Part shown: positions 25,825-32,337 of the stretch, in pieces | Layout of the letters: every line of letters begins with the position of its first letter | Numbering within the stretch: position 1 is the stretch's first letter | Assembly (NCBI GenBank): GCA_016712625.1 | Contig: JADJQQ010000024.1 | Location: 1 to 50,800 of the forward strand | Direction of reading: 5' to 3' | DNA from: Candidatus Competibacteraceae bacterium | GTDB lineage: Bacteria > Pseudomonadota > Gammaproteobacteria > Competibacterales > Competibacteraceae | DNA length: 50,800 bases | Made by a program: the position numbers and the translations under genes | The notes under the pieces: generated by a model | What the model was told of the DNA's origin: nothing | Seen by the model: only the letters and a program-made list of their open reading frames with translations | Databases searched by the model: none

Positions 25825-27374
25825 TGGGAAAGGCGATCATCACCGCCAATCTGGGCGACGGCCTGTACCGGGCGCGGCCGCTGTTCAACTTGACGCGATT
25901 GAACGATGAACTTGCCAAGCTCAACACCGACCAAGCCGAATACTCTGCCACCTTGACCCGCGCGGTCCTGTCGCTGTCGCTCCTAGAAGATGAGACGGAA
26001 GTGGCGCGCCGGGCGATGAACGCGGTGATCAATCAATGGCAACAAGACCTGCTCAATCTTGGATCGCCGCCGGAGATTACGCCGCCTACGCCCGATGACC
26101 CGGACACTAGCCTACCCTGGGACCCTGCCGACAAGGCGCAAGAAGGACCGCTGTTTGATGCCATCAATGCTGCGCGCACCGGGGCCGGCAAGGCTACGCT
26201 GACGCGGGATACCGACATGGATACCGCCGCCCGCCGGCATGTGCTGGACATGTCCGGCAGTAACCTGATGGGCCACATAGGCAGCGATAAGAGCGTGCCC
26301 AGCAGCCGGGTTGCGGCGACCGGATACCAAGCCGACCTGGCCGTAGAGCTGGTGGCCTGTGGCGCGTTCACGGCGTCCAGCGCGGTCAATCAGTGGGCGA
26401 TCAACAGTAGTTCCCCGATCTTTTCCGATGTCGCGACCGTCTGCGGCGTGGCCTACACCTACAGCACCCATCATCCCGCTACGCATCTTTGGGTGGCGGT
26501 CCTGGCTCACCCGGATCCGTCGCCGGACCCGTCGCCGCCGACGGTGACCTATCCCGATGACCCCGCGCAAAAAGCCGCTCGGGAACAAGAGGCCGGGCTT
26601 GAGAAGATCGAGCCGCCCAAAACAGCGATTCAAATCCCCGACAATCTGACCGAGCTGGTTAAAAAGTTCGGTATCGCCGCCGGTAAAGAAGCGGACGCCC
26701 GCCGGGAGGTCACGCGCCTGATTGCAGAAGCCGACCGGCGCACGGCGCGCATTGCCGAATTGACCGCAGCGAAGGCCGCGCTAGAAGCGCTGCAATACGA
26801 TGTGTGGAGCACGTTCTACACTGAAGCATTGACCGTGGGCCAAGAGATAGAAACTGCCGAACCTCCGGGCTGGCTGAGGACCGATGCGACGGCGATGACC
26901 GTAGACGGGAACGGGCTTTATGCGGCGAGTTACACTTACACCGAGCGGCCCTGGAATATCGCCGCGTTCTCCGAGTCGCAAGTTAAGCCGGGGAAGCTAT
27001 CGCCTACGCTGACCGCGCATCCGGCGGCCACGTTCTGGAATGCGGCGATGGAGGCGGGGCAGTGGAAATGGAAACCGCTGTGGAAGTATGGGACGATCAC
27101 CAGCCTGGACAAGCCGGCAAATCGGTGTGATCTGGTGCTCGAATCGCCGCCCGCGCGCAAGTATTCCTTCGACCAAGACACATTGCCGCTGAATGAATCC
27201 GAAACGCTGACCGGCGTCCAGATTACCTACCCGCCCTGCAACGGGTATGGCTTTGAAGAAGGTGACGAGGTGCTTGTGCTGTTCGAAGGGCAGGATCGGA
27301 CGAAACCCAAGGTTGTTGGGTTCCGCCGTGCGCCGAGGGATTGCAACGGCCGCGAGGACTGGTTGCAGCTTTAA
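25824..27374 (+). CDS. Tail protein carrying a CAP/SCP (YkwD-like) domain
   Basis: The 516-residue protein starts at ATG 25824 in a TAATG overlap. Residues ~1-80 are helical (LNDELAKLNTDQAEYSATLT). Residues ~105-235 form a CAP/SCP-type domain: LFDAINAARTGAGKATLTRD, then the motif region ARRHVLDMSG...GHIGSD, then VNQWAINSSSPIFSDVATVC. The family is known from secreted YkwD-like proteins. A Pro-rich linker (PDPSPDPSPP) and a helical segment follow. The C-terminal ~150 residues (YLASYTYTERPW-like to GDEVLVLFEGQDRTKPKVVG) look like a tail-spike base or OB-fold domain. The CAP domain may bind or cleave a host surface component; catalytic residues are not certain. Confidence 0.65.
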   Translation: MGKAIITANLGDGLYRARPLFNLTRLNDELAKLNTDQAEYSATLTRAVLSLSLLEDETEVARRAMNAVINQWQQDLLNLGSPPEITPPTPDDPDTSLPWDPADKAQEGPLFDAINAARTGAGKATLTRDTDMDTAARRHVLDMSGSNLMGHIGSDKSVPSSRVAATGYQADLAVELVACGAFTASSAVNQWAINSSSPIFSDVATVCGVAYTYSTHHPATHLWVAVLAHPDPSPDPSPPTVTYPDDPAQKAAREQEAGLEKIEPPKTAIQIPDNLTELVKKFGIAAGKEADARREVTRLIAEADRRTARIAELTAAKAALEALQYDVWSTFYTEALTVGQEIETAEPPGWLRTDATAMTVDGNGLYAASYTYTERPWNIAAFSESQVKPGKLSPTLTAHPAATFWNAAMEAGQWKWKPLWKYGTITSLDKPANRCDLVLESPPARKYSFDQDTLPLNESETLTGVQITYPPCNGYGFEEGDEVLVLFEGQDRTKPKVVGFRRAPRDCNGREDWLQL

Positions 27375-27505
27375 GACTTCGCCGCCTTCCGCCGCGCGTA
27401 CTTCGCGGCTTGGCGGCACCGGTTAGAACAATATGCAGCCTTGGTGTCGGACGCCCGGAAAGATGTCCTGCACCAGTCGCAGGTTACGGTTCGCTCCGGG
27501 CGCAT
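27371..27505 (-). CDS. 44-residue zinc-ribbon-like protein
   Basis: ATG 27505 opens a 44-residue frame with CDWC near the start and CSNRC about 17 residues later, followed by a basic tail (RQAAKYARRKAAK). This is a CxxC...CxxxC zinc-knuckle arrangement as in small FCS/MYM-like phage proteins. The stop overlaps the stop of the convergent tail gene by two or three bases. It is the last gene of the leftward operon. It would bind nucleic acid or protein; target unknown. Confidence 0.6.
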   Translation of the reverse strand: MRPERTVTCDWCRTSFRASDTKAAYCSNRCRQAAKYARRKAAKS

Positions 27506-27537
27506 GGCCCGAAGCGCGGCGCCTGGGTTACTGGCCA

Positions 27538-27774
27538 TTACAAAGACCAGTTGGTTTTCTTAACAGCCGCCGCCTTGGGGATCACCGGCGGCCCGTCTGT
27601 CCTGATGATCGTGTACGATCCAGCCGGTCCCCGGCCAAGCCCGTCATAAAATACCGGGTCGGCGCCAAAGGATCCCTCTTCAATCCCATCCAGAAGATCC
27701 TGCTCCGCATAATAGTCGATAAAATCTATCGTTTCGGAGTCGCTCCAATAGATTACAACGAACCTAGTGCTCAT
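27538..27774 (-). CDS. Small acidic protein, unknown
   Basis: The 78-residue product (start ATG 27774, ribosome site AAGGAG) begins TRFVVIYWSDSETIDFID and is acidic, alpha/beta in appearance. No domain was recognised. An mRNA hairpin with a GNRA-type loop lies directly before the ribosome site. The C-terminal third is rich in Gly/Pro/Ala and may be irregular. Confidence 0.6.
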   Translation of the reverse strand: MSTRFVVIYWSDSETIDFIDYYAEQDLLDGIEEGSFGADPVFYDGLGRGPAGSYTIIRTDGPPVIPKAAAVKKTNWSL

Positions 27775-27788
27775 TTCGTTCTCCTTAT

Positions 27789-27804
27789 CCCCCCTTGCGG
27801 GGGG
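27789..27804 (-). promoter_or_regulatory. mRNA hairpin with GCAA loop before a start codon
   Basis: On the minus strand six C, GCAA, six G form a stem with a GNRA tetraloop. It ends a few bases before the AAGGAG ribosome site of the gene starting at 27774. It is one of five such hairpins in the leftward operon. Confidence 0.5.
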
Positions 27805-27817
27805 TGGTTAGATGGGA

Positions 27818-28045
27818 TTAGTTGAGGATTTTCTTCAGTTCCCTGGTCAGGGAACCTTCTTTGAAGAATTCCCCGCAAACTTCGAGGGTCAAGTAGCACC
27901 GGGAACCTGTCTCGTTTAATTCCCACTTGGTGGTTGGCCGCTTGCCTATGCTCTTGCAGTACCTATCATAAAATCCTTGCGTGTTTATAAACCTCTGACC
28001 TGGAATTGCTCTTGCTAATTCTTGTGCGGCTTGCTTTGCGTTCAT
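27818..28045 (-). CDS. Small protein, unknown (75 residues)
   Basis: ATG 28045 is chosen because GAAGGAG lies 6 bases before it; an ATG at 28084 is also in frame but lies closer to the promoter and lacks a ribosome site. The product (MNAKQAAQELARAIPGQRFI...) is basic and alpha/beta with KRPTTKWELNETGSRCYLTL in the middle. It is the first gene after a strong promoter at 28091-28119. No family recognised. Confidence 0.6.
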   Translation of the reverse strand: MNAKQAAQELARAIPGQRFINTQGFYDRYCKSIGKRPTTKWELNETGSRCYLTLEVCGEFFKEGSLTRELKKILN

Positions 28046-28090
28046 TTCGTGCTCCTTCTTTGGTTCGGCCCATTGCCTAACCATGACTCT

Positions 28091-28119
28091 ATATTAACCT
28101 AGCTACGTTGCTGTGTCAA
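28091..28119 (-). promoter_or_regulatory. Strong sigma70 promoter, leftward
   Basis: On the minus strand TTGACA (28119-28114) and TAATAT (28096-28091) are separated by exactly 17 bases, close to consensus. It lies 46 bases upstream of ATG 28045 and would transcribe the last three genes of the leftward operon independently. Confidence 0.75.
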
Positions 28120-28131
28120 CATGTCAGGGGA

Positions 28132-28369
28132 TTATTTTTTCTGGCTGTTAGAAGGTTCAACTGTCAAGGAATCCTTGACAATTCCCCCCGCCCACCGGGC
28201 AAACGCGCTGGTGATAAGACACCAGAGTCCCATCATGCCAAAGCTCAAGAATCTCACCCTTTTTAAGCAGGGCGGACGATTTATTGAACCGTGCCTTGGC
28301 CATGCTTTCGCACGTCCCGTTAAATAACGGGGTCGGGTTCCCTTCTTTCTTTTTCACGATGGACCACAT
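28132..28369 (-). CDS. Small protein with C-terminal SAFARWAG motif (probable frame slip)
   Basis: ATG 28369 has an AAGGAG ribosome site and a UUCG-loop hairpin just before it. The unbroken frame ends at 28157 (70 residues; RVCPVGGGNCQG at the end). Shifting one frame near 28210 gives SAFARWAGGIVKDSLTVEPS and a stop at 28132. That is convincing because the neighbouring protein at 28735-28995 ends in SAFARWAGREVKNQ. So the real C terminus is probably the shifted one. The segment TGTCAAGGAATCCTTGACA (28162-28180), a perfect dyad, then falls in coding DNA. Function unknown. Confidence 0.55.
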
Positions 28370-28382
28370 TTCAATACTCCTT

Positions 28383-28400
28383 CCCCGGCCGAAGCCGGGG
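28383..28400 (-). promoter_or_regulatory. mRNA hairpin with UUCG loop before a start codon
   Basis: On the minus strand CCCCGGC-TTCG-GCCGGGG forms an extra-stable tetraloop hairpin ending directly before the AAGGAG ribosome site of the gene starting at 28369. It could block upstream ribosomes, stabilise processed mRNA or act as a weak terminator. Confidence 0.55.
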
Positions 28401-28406
28401 CTTGGT

Positions 28407-28485
28407 GGCTAAACAGATTCAGCCGTTAAACTGGAATCGTCGGATCATTCGGCGGTCATGATCACGACCTTTGCGGCGCGGACTT
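28407..28485 (-). repeat. Duplicated 3' end of the SbcC-like ATPase gene
   Basis: These 79 bases match 29033-29111 with two differences. In the original they encode the last residues of the ATPase (AAKVVILTAE...) and its stop. Here they are detached, lie between two small genes and contain a premature stop. This indicates a local duplication that probably inserted the genes at 28523-28995 between the copies. No separate gene is claimed for 28407-28522. Confidence 0.85.
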
Positions 28486-28522
28486 GGCGGCTTGGCGGCA
28501 TCGGGGAGGTTCATTTGCAACT

Positions 28523-28738
28523 TTAAAGGTCTGGGTCGTTATCCCACGCCCATTTATCAGCGTAATCTTCGGTTTCAAACGGACCTGCCCACTCACGGAT
28601 TGGTAAGTCATCACTCCATGTTTCACCATCCCAATAATCTGCTCCAGGAAAGAACCCTTCACTCGGGTCCCAGCAATGCAATGTCGCGTACCATCCAGCA
28701 TCGGATGGCGTCGGGTCGTCGCGGTTCCATTTCATCAC
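28523..28738 (-). CDS. Small acidic Trp-rich protein
   Basis: The 71-residue product (start ATG 28738; an ATG one codon later is also possible) has DAGWYATLHCWDPSEGFFPG, then YWDGETWSDD, and an acidic end. The pattern resembles small phage proteins of 'WDG..W' type that are common in early operons. Its start overlaps the stop of the upstream gene (ATGA). Function unknown. Confidence 0.65.
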   Translation of the reverse strand: MMKWNRDDPTPSDAGWYATLHCWDPSEGFFPGADYWDGETWSDDLPIREWAGPFETEDYADKWAWDNDPDL

Positions 28739-28995
28739 TGGTTCTTAACCTCTCTCCCCGCCCACCGGGCGAAGGCGCTGAGGTAAACTTTCCCGTAACG
28801 ATTTTCCCCGGTTCCAGGGTACTCGTGAAACCATCCGACCTGTTCGTAATAAACGCCCTCTTCATCGGGGCGGTCGCCCTCGCCGAGCCAAAGATCAGGG
28901 GAGACATGAAAGCCCTTGTCGATGACCTTTCTCTGCGTATTTCCAGCGCCACGGTTCACATAAGTCACGCCAATTCTGATGTCTGATTTCTTCAT
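28735..28995 (-). CDS. Small protein with SAFARWAG C terminus
   Basis: The 86-residue product (ATG 28995) begins KKSDIRIGVTYVNRGAGNTQ, suggesting a beta-rich fold. It continues VYYEQVGWFHEYPGTG and ends SAFARWAGREVKNQ, an end shared with the frame-corrected gene at 28132-28369. A hairpin AACCCG/CGGGTT (29002-29023) lies directly before its start. Function unknown. Confidence 0.65.
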   Translation of the reverse strand: MKKSDIRIGVTYVNRGAGNTQRKVIDKGFHVSPDLWLGEGDRPDEEGVYYEQVGWFHEYPGTGENRYGKVYLSAFARWAGREVKNQ

Positions 28996-29001
28996 GCTTT
29001 A

Positions 29002-29023
29002 AACCCGCCATTGCTGACGGGTT
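29002..29023 (-). promoter_or_regulatory. mRNA hairpin before a start codon
   Basis: AACCCG and CGGGTT arms enclose a 10-base loop. The hairpin ends six bases before ATG 28995 and follows the ATPase stop. The TT after the stem gives a weak terminator look. Confidence 0.4.
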
Positions 29024-29034
29024 CCTCGTAGGGG

Positions 29035-30456
29035 CTAAACAGATTCAGCCGTTAAACTGGAATCGTCGGAGCATTCGGCGGTCAGGATCACGACCTTTGC
29101 GGCGCGGACTTGATCGGCTATCGCTTGCCGGTTCGACGGGTCAAGCCCTTCCCATGCCTCTTGCGGAACGACCAGCAACCCGCCGGACCCGACCGATTGG
29201 ATAGCAATGTCGAGAGCGATCCGCCACCGCTCGCCCATGGACAGCTCAGCGTAGAACGTCGGGCCGCGCTTCGTGGCAGTAAGCAACCGGCCGTCAGTCA
29301 CTTGCAGCGGGCAGCCTGGCAGGGTAGAAACGATCTCTGACAGAACTTCGTCGGTCTGTTTGGCCTTGCGCCGAAGTGCCGTAGCCTCTTGCGCGTGCTC
29401 TTGCGCTTCCGCCGCTTTCAACAAGCCGGCCTTGCGAGATTCAATGATTGTGCCTTGGCGGATAGCGGCATCCAGGTTTTCATCCGCTGCTTTCATTTCC
29501 GCTTGCGCCACTTCAACTTGTTCGGGCGCTGGCGGGTTAATCGCCGATTCTGCGATCTGGCGTTCAAGTTCGGCACGAATGGCAGCATGTTCTTCCGCTG
29601 CCTTGGCGGCTGCCCTGGCAAGATCACGGACAGCAGTCTTTTCCTTATAAGCCGCTACTGCGGCTTCATATTCGGCCTTGACCCGTTGGGCGAACTGCAA
29701 GGATTCTATGGTTTCCTCATCCGCCAGCGCCATTGCCTTTTGAGCGGCATCCACATCAGCAGCCGGGAGCTTGGCCAGCCGGTCCCGCGCTGCCGAGTTT
29801 CGAGTGGCGGCTTCTTCCGCCGCCTTCACCCGCGCCTGAATCGCATCAAACGCTCGAATCGCCGCCGTTTGCCGGGTCCGCGCTTGATCCTTATCGATCA
29901 CCGGGCCGGAAAGTTCCGGGTTGGCATCGAGAATGGCCGCGGATTCCGTCAGCGCCTTGGCGGCCATCTTCTCGTACTCTTTGGCGCCGATGTCCAGGCG
30001 GCGCTTGAGTTCCGCCATCGCGCCGACCGGATCATCAAGATCTATGCCTTGGATCAACTCCTCGGGGAAACCGTGCAGGTCGCCCGGTTCCACCGCCGCG
30101 CCCGACAGCCCGACCAGCGCCTTGATTCGTGTGGCATCGGCGCGCACGGGGTCAATCAAGCCGGGGTCAACAAGATCAGCGACCGATAGGCGGCCTTCCA
30201 GAGTCGAGACTTCCAGCTCGCCGGCACGGCGCACGGTACGGCCGACGGTCATAGTGGCGCCGCAAGCCTGGACCTCGCCCTTGCCCGCAAGGTCTTTAAG
30301 CGGAGGTTTGCCCTTGCCGCTGACAGCGGCGTTTACGGCATCTAGGGCAATGCTCTTCCCGCTGCCGTTGCGTCCGCGCAGCACAACGACCCCGCCGTCT
30401 TCAGGAACGGGGATAGCGGCGGCCGCGATGGGGCCGATGTTCGTAATATTGATCAT
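29035..30456 (-). CDS. SbcC/Rad50-like recombination ATPase
   Basis: The 473-residue protein has a Walker A motif GRNGSGKS (residues ~30-37), two long charged coiled-coil regions (~160-260 and ~265-370, very Ala/Glu rich), an ABC-like signature ELSMGERWRIALDIA (~400), and a terminal block GGLLVVPQEAWEGLDPSNRQ. In SbcC/Rad50 the last block is Walker B (hhhhDE); here P and Q stand at the acidic positions, so hydrolysis may be altered or the family may differ. It overlaps the RecT gene by four bases, so it probably works with it in DNA end processing or recombination. Confidence 0.78.
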   Translation of the reverse strand: MINITNIGPIAAAAIPVPEDGGVVVLRGRNGSGKSIALDAVNAAVSGKGKPPLKDLAGKGEVQACGATMTVGRTVRRAGELEVSTLEGRLSVADLVDPGLIDPVRADATRIKALVGLSGAAVEPGDLHGFPEELIQGIDLDDPVGAMAELKRRLDIGAKEYEKMAAKALTESAAILDANPELSGPVIDKDQARTRQTAAIRAFDAIQARVKAAEEAATRNSAARDRLAKLPAADVDAAQKAMALADEETIESLQFAQRVKAEYEAAVAAYKEKTAVRDLARAAAKAAEEHAAIRAELERQIAESAINPPAPEQVEVAQAEMKAADENLDAAIRQGTIIESRKAGLLKAAEAQEHAQEATALRRKAKQTDEVLSEIVSTLPGCPLQVTDGRLLTATKRGPTFYAELSMGERWRIALDIAIQSVGSGGLLVVPQEAWEGLDPSNRQAIADQVRAAKVVILTAECSDDSSLTAESV

Positions 30457-31265
30457 GCCGGTTCTCCCAAGTCTTCCACCGGCCCCAAGCCGGCATCGAA
30501 ATCATCCGCTGCCTGCACCTCCGCCAGCTTCTTAGCATCGGCATCGATGGCTTGCGCGCGTTCGGCACAGGCCGCTTTCAGGGTTGAATAGACTGGGTGA
30601 TCCGGCTTCCAGTTGTTCGCCTTTCGCTGGTCGGCAAGCCAAGTGCGCAGGGCGGTCTTGTCTGTGAACGCCTGAATCTCGCCGTCATAGTCCCGCGCGA
30701 TTTCCTCCGGCGGCGGTGGCGGCGCGGTGGTCGGGCCGCTGGTCTCGGCTTCGCCCTGCAGCTCGATGAAGTCCCGAACTTCCTCCGGCGTGTACATGCC
30801 GGACAGCACTCCGGGGTAGACGGTCCGAATCCCTTCTGAGATCACCCTGGCCCGCAGCATCGCGCGGGGGTATTGCTTCCAGAGATCTTTGCCCGCCAAG
30901 TTCGCCCGTTTTGCCATTTCGAACGTCCACTCGATCTTGACCTTGCCGCCCGAGGGGTGGCAGAACGTGCCGGAAACGGCGGTATCTGTGTACTCGTTCC
31001 AGTCCACCTTGCCGCCGGCCGCTTGGAAGCGCGCAAGCATGGTATCTGCCTTGAGCGCCGGCTTGCCTTGGATCACATGGTAATCGCGGGCGGCCGTGGC
31101 CGGGTGCATACCCTCAGCTTGGGCCAGCAGCATCAGTGCCATGGCTTGATTCTGGTTCTTAACGCCGAACAGACCCGATTGCGCTATCACCGCCGCCATG
31201 CGCTCCATGTCCTGGTAGGGAACCAGCGGGGCGGATTGGTGGATAACCATTTCGTTGCTGCTCAT
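30453..31265 (-). CDS. recT: RecT-family single-strand annealing protein
   Basis: The 270-residue protein is RecT-like: residues ~20-175 include AAVIAQSGLFGVKNQNQAMA, GMHPATAARDYHVIQGKPAL, KADTMLARFQAAGGKV, and DLWKQYPRAMLRARVISEGI, diagnostic of the RecT/Bet-type annealing family. A Pro-rich linker (TAPPPPPEE) and a helical tail follow. It binds single-stranded DNA and anneals complementary strands, allowing phage recombination. It lies beside the SbcC-like ATPase. No classic lambda-exonuclease gene was seen; a VRR-NUC nuclease is in the rightward arm. Confidence 0.9.
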   Translation of the reverse strand: MSSNEMVIHQSAPLVPYQDMERMAAVIAQSGLFGVKNQNQAMALMLLAQAEGMHPATAARDYHVIQGKPALKADTMLARFQAAGGKVDWNEYTDTAVSGTFCHPSGGKVKIEWTFEMAKRANLAGKDLWKQYPRAMLRARVISEGIRTVYPGVLSGMYTPEEVRDFIELQGEAETSGPTTAPPPPPEEIARDYDGEIQAFTDKTALRTWLADQRKANNWKPDHPVYSTLKAACAERAQAIDADAKKLAEVQAADDFDAGLGPVEDLGEPA

Positions 31266-31441
31266 GACTTAACCTCCCAGGTGGGGCGCGGCGGAGCGTA
31301 GACGCGCTCTTCCATCACATCGAAGACCAGCTCCGCCAGCGCGCGAAGGGTCAGTGCGTCCAGCGCTTGCTGGCTGAATCCACGAACGGGGTGACGCGGG
31401 TTGCGCCGGTGCGCGGGAATGCGTATGATTTTCGCTTGCAT
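31262..31441 (-). CDS. Small basic protein, unknown (59 residues)
   Basis: ATG 31441 has an AAGAAG ribosome site and a strong hairpin just upstream. The frame continues to an earlier ATG at 31528 but that part (LTKKPTRSHSYG) spans the hairpin and looks non-native. The product starts QAKIIRIPAHRRNPRHPVRG and ends in an acidic helix. It overlaps recT by ATGA. Function unknown. Confidence 0.55.
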   Translation of the reverse strand: MQAKIIRIPAHRRNPRHPVRGFSQQALDALTLRALAELVFDVMEERVYAPPRPTWEVKS

Positions 31442-31457
31442 CTTCTTTATCCTCAGG

Positions 31458-31492
31458 GCCGGCCCGTAGCTGTGACTACGAGTCGGCTTTTT
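31458..31492. promoter_or_regulatory. Long hairpin, terminator-like on the plus strand
   Basis: GCCGGCCCGTAG and CTACGAGTCGGC pair around a CTGTGA loop (one mismatch, one wobble), and the plus strand continues TTTTT. It is thus an intrinsic terminator for rightward (antisense) transcripts. On the minus strand it is a leader hairpin before ATG 31441. Which role matters is not decidable from the sequence. Confidence 0.45.
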
Positions 31493-31500
31493 CGTTAATT

Positions 31501-31725
31501 TCATTCGTCGTTCCAGCATTGACAGCAAGGATTGGTGTCCCCGCAGTGACGGCAGAACTCGCTCATGACATCCATGCGCTCTTCATCCGTCATCCGCTGC
31601 ATCAGAGCGACTATGGTTTCGACAGTCGCATAGAGATCGTTGATTTCTTCCACGCCGGCCCGATCGCTTTCCGCAAGAAAAATAGGATGAACGTTTGGCA
31701 TTTCGGTATCTGGTTGGTGTGTCAC
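31501..31725 (-). CDS. Small Cys-rich-tailed protein (GTG start)
   Basis: GTG 31725 is preceded by GGGAG and overlaps the upstream stop as GTGA. The 74-residue product reads VTHQPDTEMPNVHPIFLAES, then a helical part, and ends CRHCGDTNPCCQCWNDE with five cysteines and a histidine in a zinc-binding arrangement. An internal ATG (MPNVHP) has no ribosome site. Function unknown; metal binding is inference. Confidence 0.6.
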   Translation of the reverse strand: MTHQPDTEMPNVHPIFLAESDRAGVEEINDLYATVETIVALMQRMTDEERMDVMSEFCRHCGDTNPCCQCWNDE

Positions 31726-32000
31726 GATGCGCTCCCGGCAGTGATTCCAGTGCAGCAGCGCGGCCGAACAGCCACCGGCTGGTACTGCCAGCAGCCGTTC
31801 CGGTCCTGCCGATACAGAACCCTCAGGCGCAGGCCGGTTGCGGGGTCGTAGCACCTGAGTTCCCGGTCGTAGACGCCGGGAATGTGCGCGCTGACGACAT
31901 CGAACTTGCTGCCCAGCGCCAAGATCATCTCGGTCGGGCCGACCCCGACCATGGTAGACCCGCCGGCGTGGCCGGCGTACATCAACCGGCTCAGGTTCAT
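31722..32000 (-). CDS. Small protein, unknown (92 residues)
   Basis: ATG 32000 overlaps the previous stop (ATGA) and has GTGAGG upstream. The product MNLSRLMYAGHAGGSTMVGV continues VSAHIPGVYDRELRCYDPAT and ends in a basic Gln/Arg-rich part. It looks beta-rich. It is tightly packed between neighbours in the operon. No family recognised. Confidence 0.6.
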   Translation of the reverse strand: MNLSRLMYAGHAGGSTMVGVGPTEMILALGSKFDVVSAHIPGVYDRELRCYDPATGLRLRVLYRQDRNGCWQYQPVAVRPRCCTGITAGSAS

Positions 32001-32158
32001 GGCCGCCTCACCGGGGTTGAGGCCAGCAGGGGCTTGTCCGTAATCACCGCCGCCCATGCTTCCAGGCAAGCATCCAGCCGCTCCCGGCGCTGTCGCTCAA
32101 GCTCAGCCCGCACTATCGCGAGCGCCTCTTGATCCCGTTTCTTACGAAGCTCGTTCAT
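31997..32158 (-). CDS. Small helical protein (53 residues)
   Basis: ATG 32158 opens MNELRKKRDQEALAIVRAEL and continues ERQRRERLDACLEAWAAVIT, a long charged helix. Both ends overlap neighbours by four bases (ATGA), the hallmark of a translationally coupled operon, which supports reality despite its size. Likely coiled coil; function unknown. Confidence 0.6.
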   Translation of the reverse strand: MNELRKKRDQEALAIVRAELERQRRERLDACLEAWAAVITDKPLLASTPVRRP

Positions 32159-32337
32159 GTCGTTTCCTCGTTCATTGCCTGGCGTACTGCATCGGCGGCG
32201 CGTTCAAGAGCTTGAAGAACGCCGGTTCCAATCAACGCATCATCGTCCGGGTCAATGCGGCTAGTAATATCGTTTTCGCTCCAATCGTCCATGACCTCGT
32301 CGATCGCGTCGAGCAGGTCTTGCAACAGGGCGTTCAT
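32155..32337 (-). CDS. Small acidic protein (60 residues)
   Basis: ATG 32337 overlaps the stop of the pentapeptide gene; an ATG four codons earlier (32349) is in the same frame. The product MNALLQDLLDAIDEVMDDWS is strongly acidic and helical throughout. Acidic small proteins near regulators sometimes mimic DNA, but this is only a possibility. Overlaps its downstream gene by four bases. Confidence 0.58.
   Translation of the reverse strand: MNALLQDLLDAIDEVMDDWSENDITSRIDPDDDALIGTGVLQALERAADAVRQAMNEETT

Noticed and set aside
28162..28180. TGTCAAGGAATCCTTGACA as an operator in an intergenic region
   Set aside because: With the frame repair suggested by the shared SAFARWAG motif, the dyad falls inside coding sequence. 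It remains possible as a regulatory site but is not called separately.
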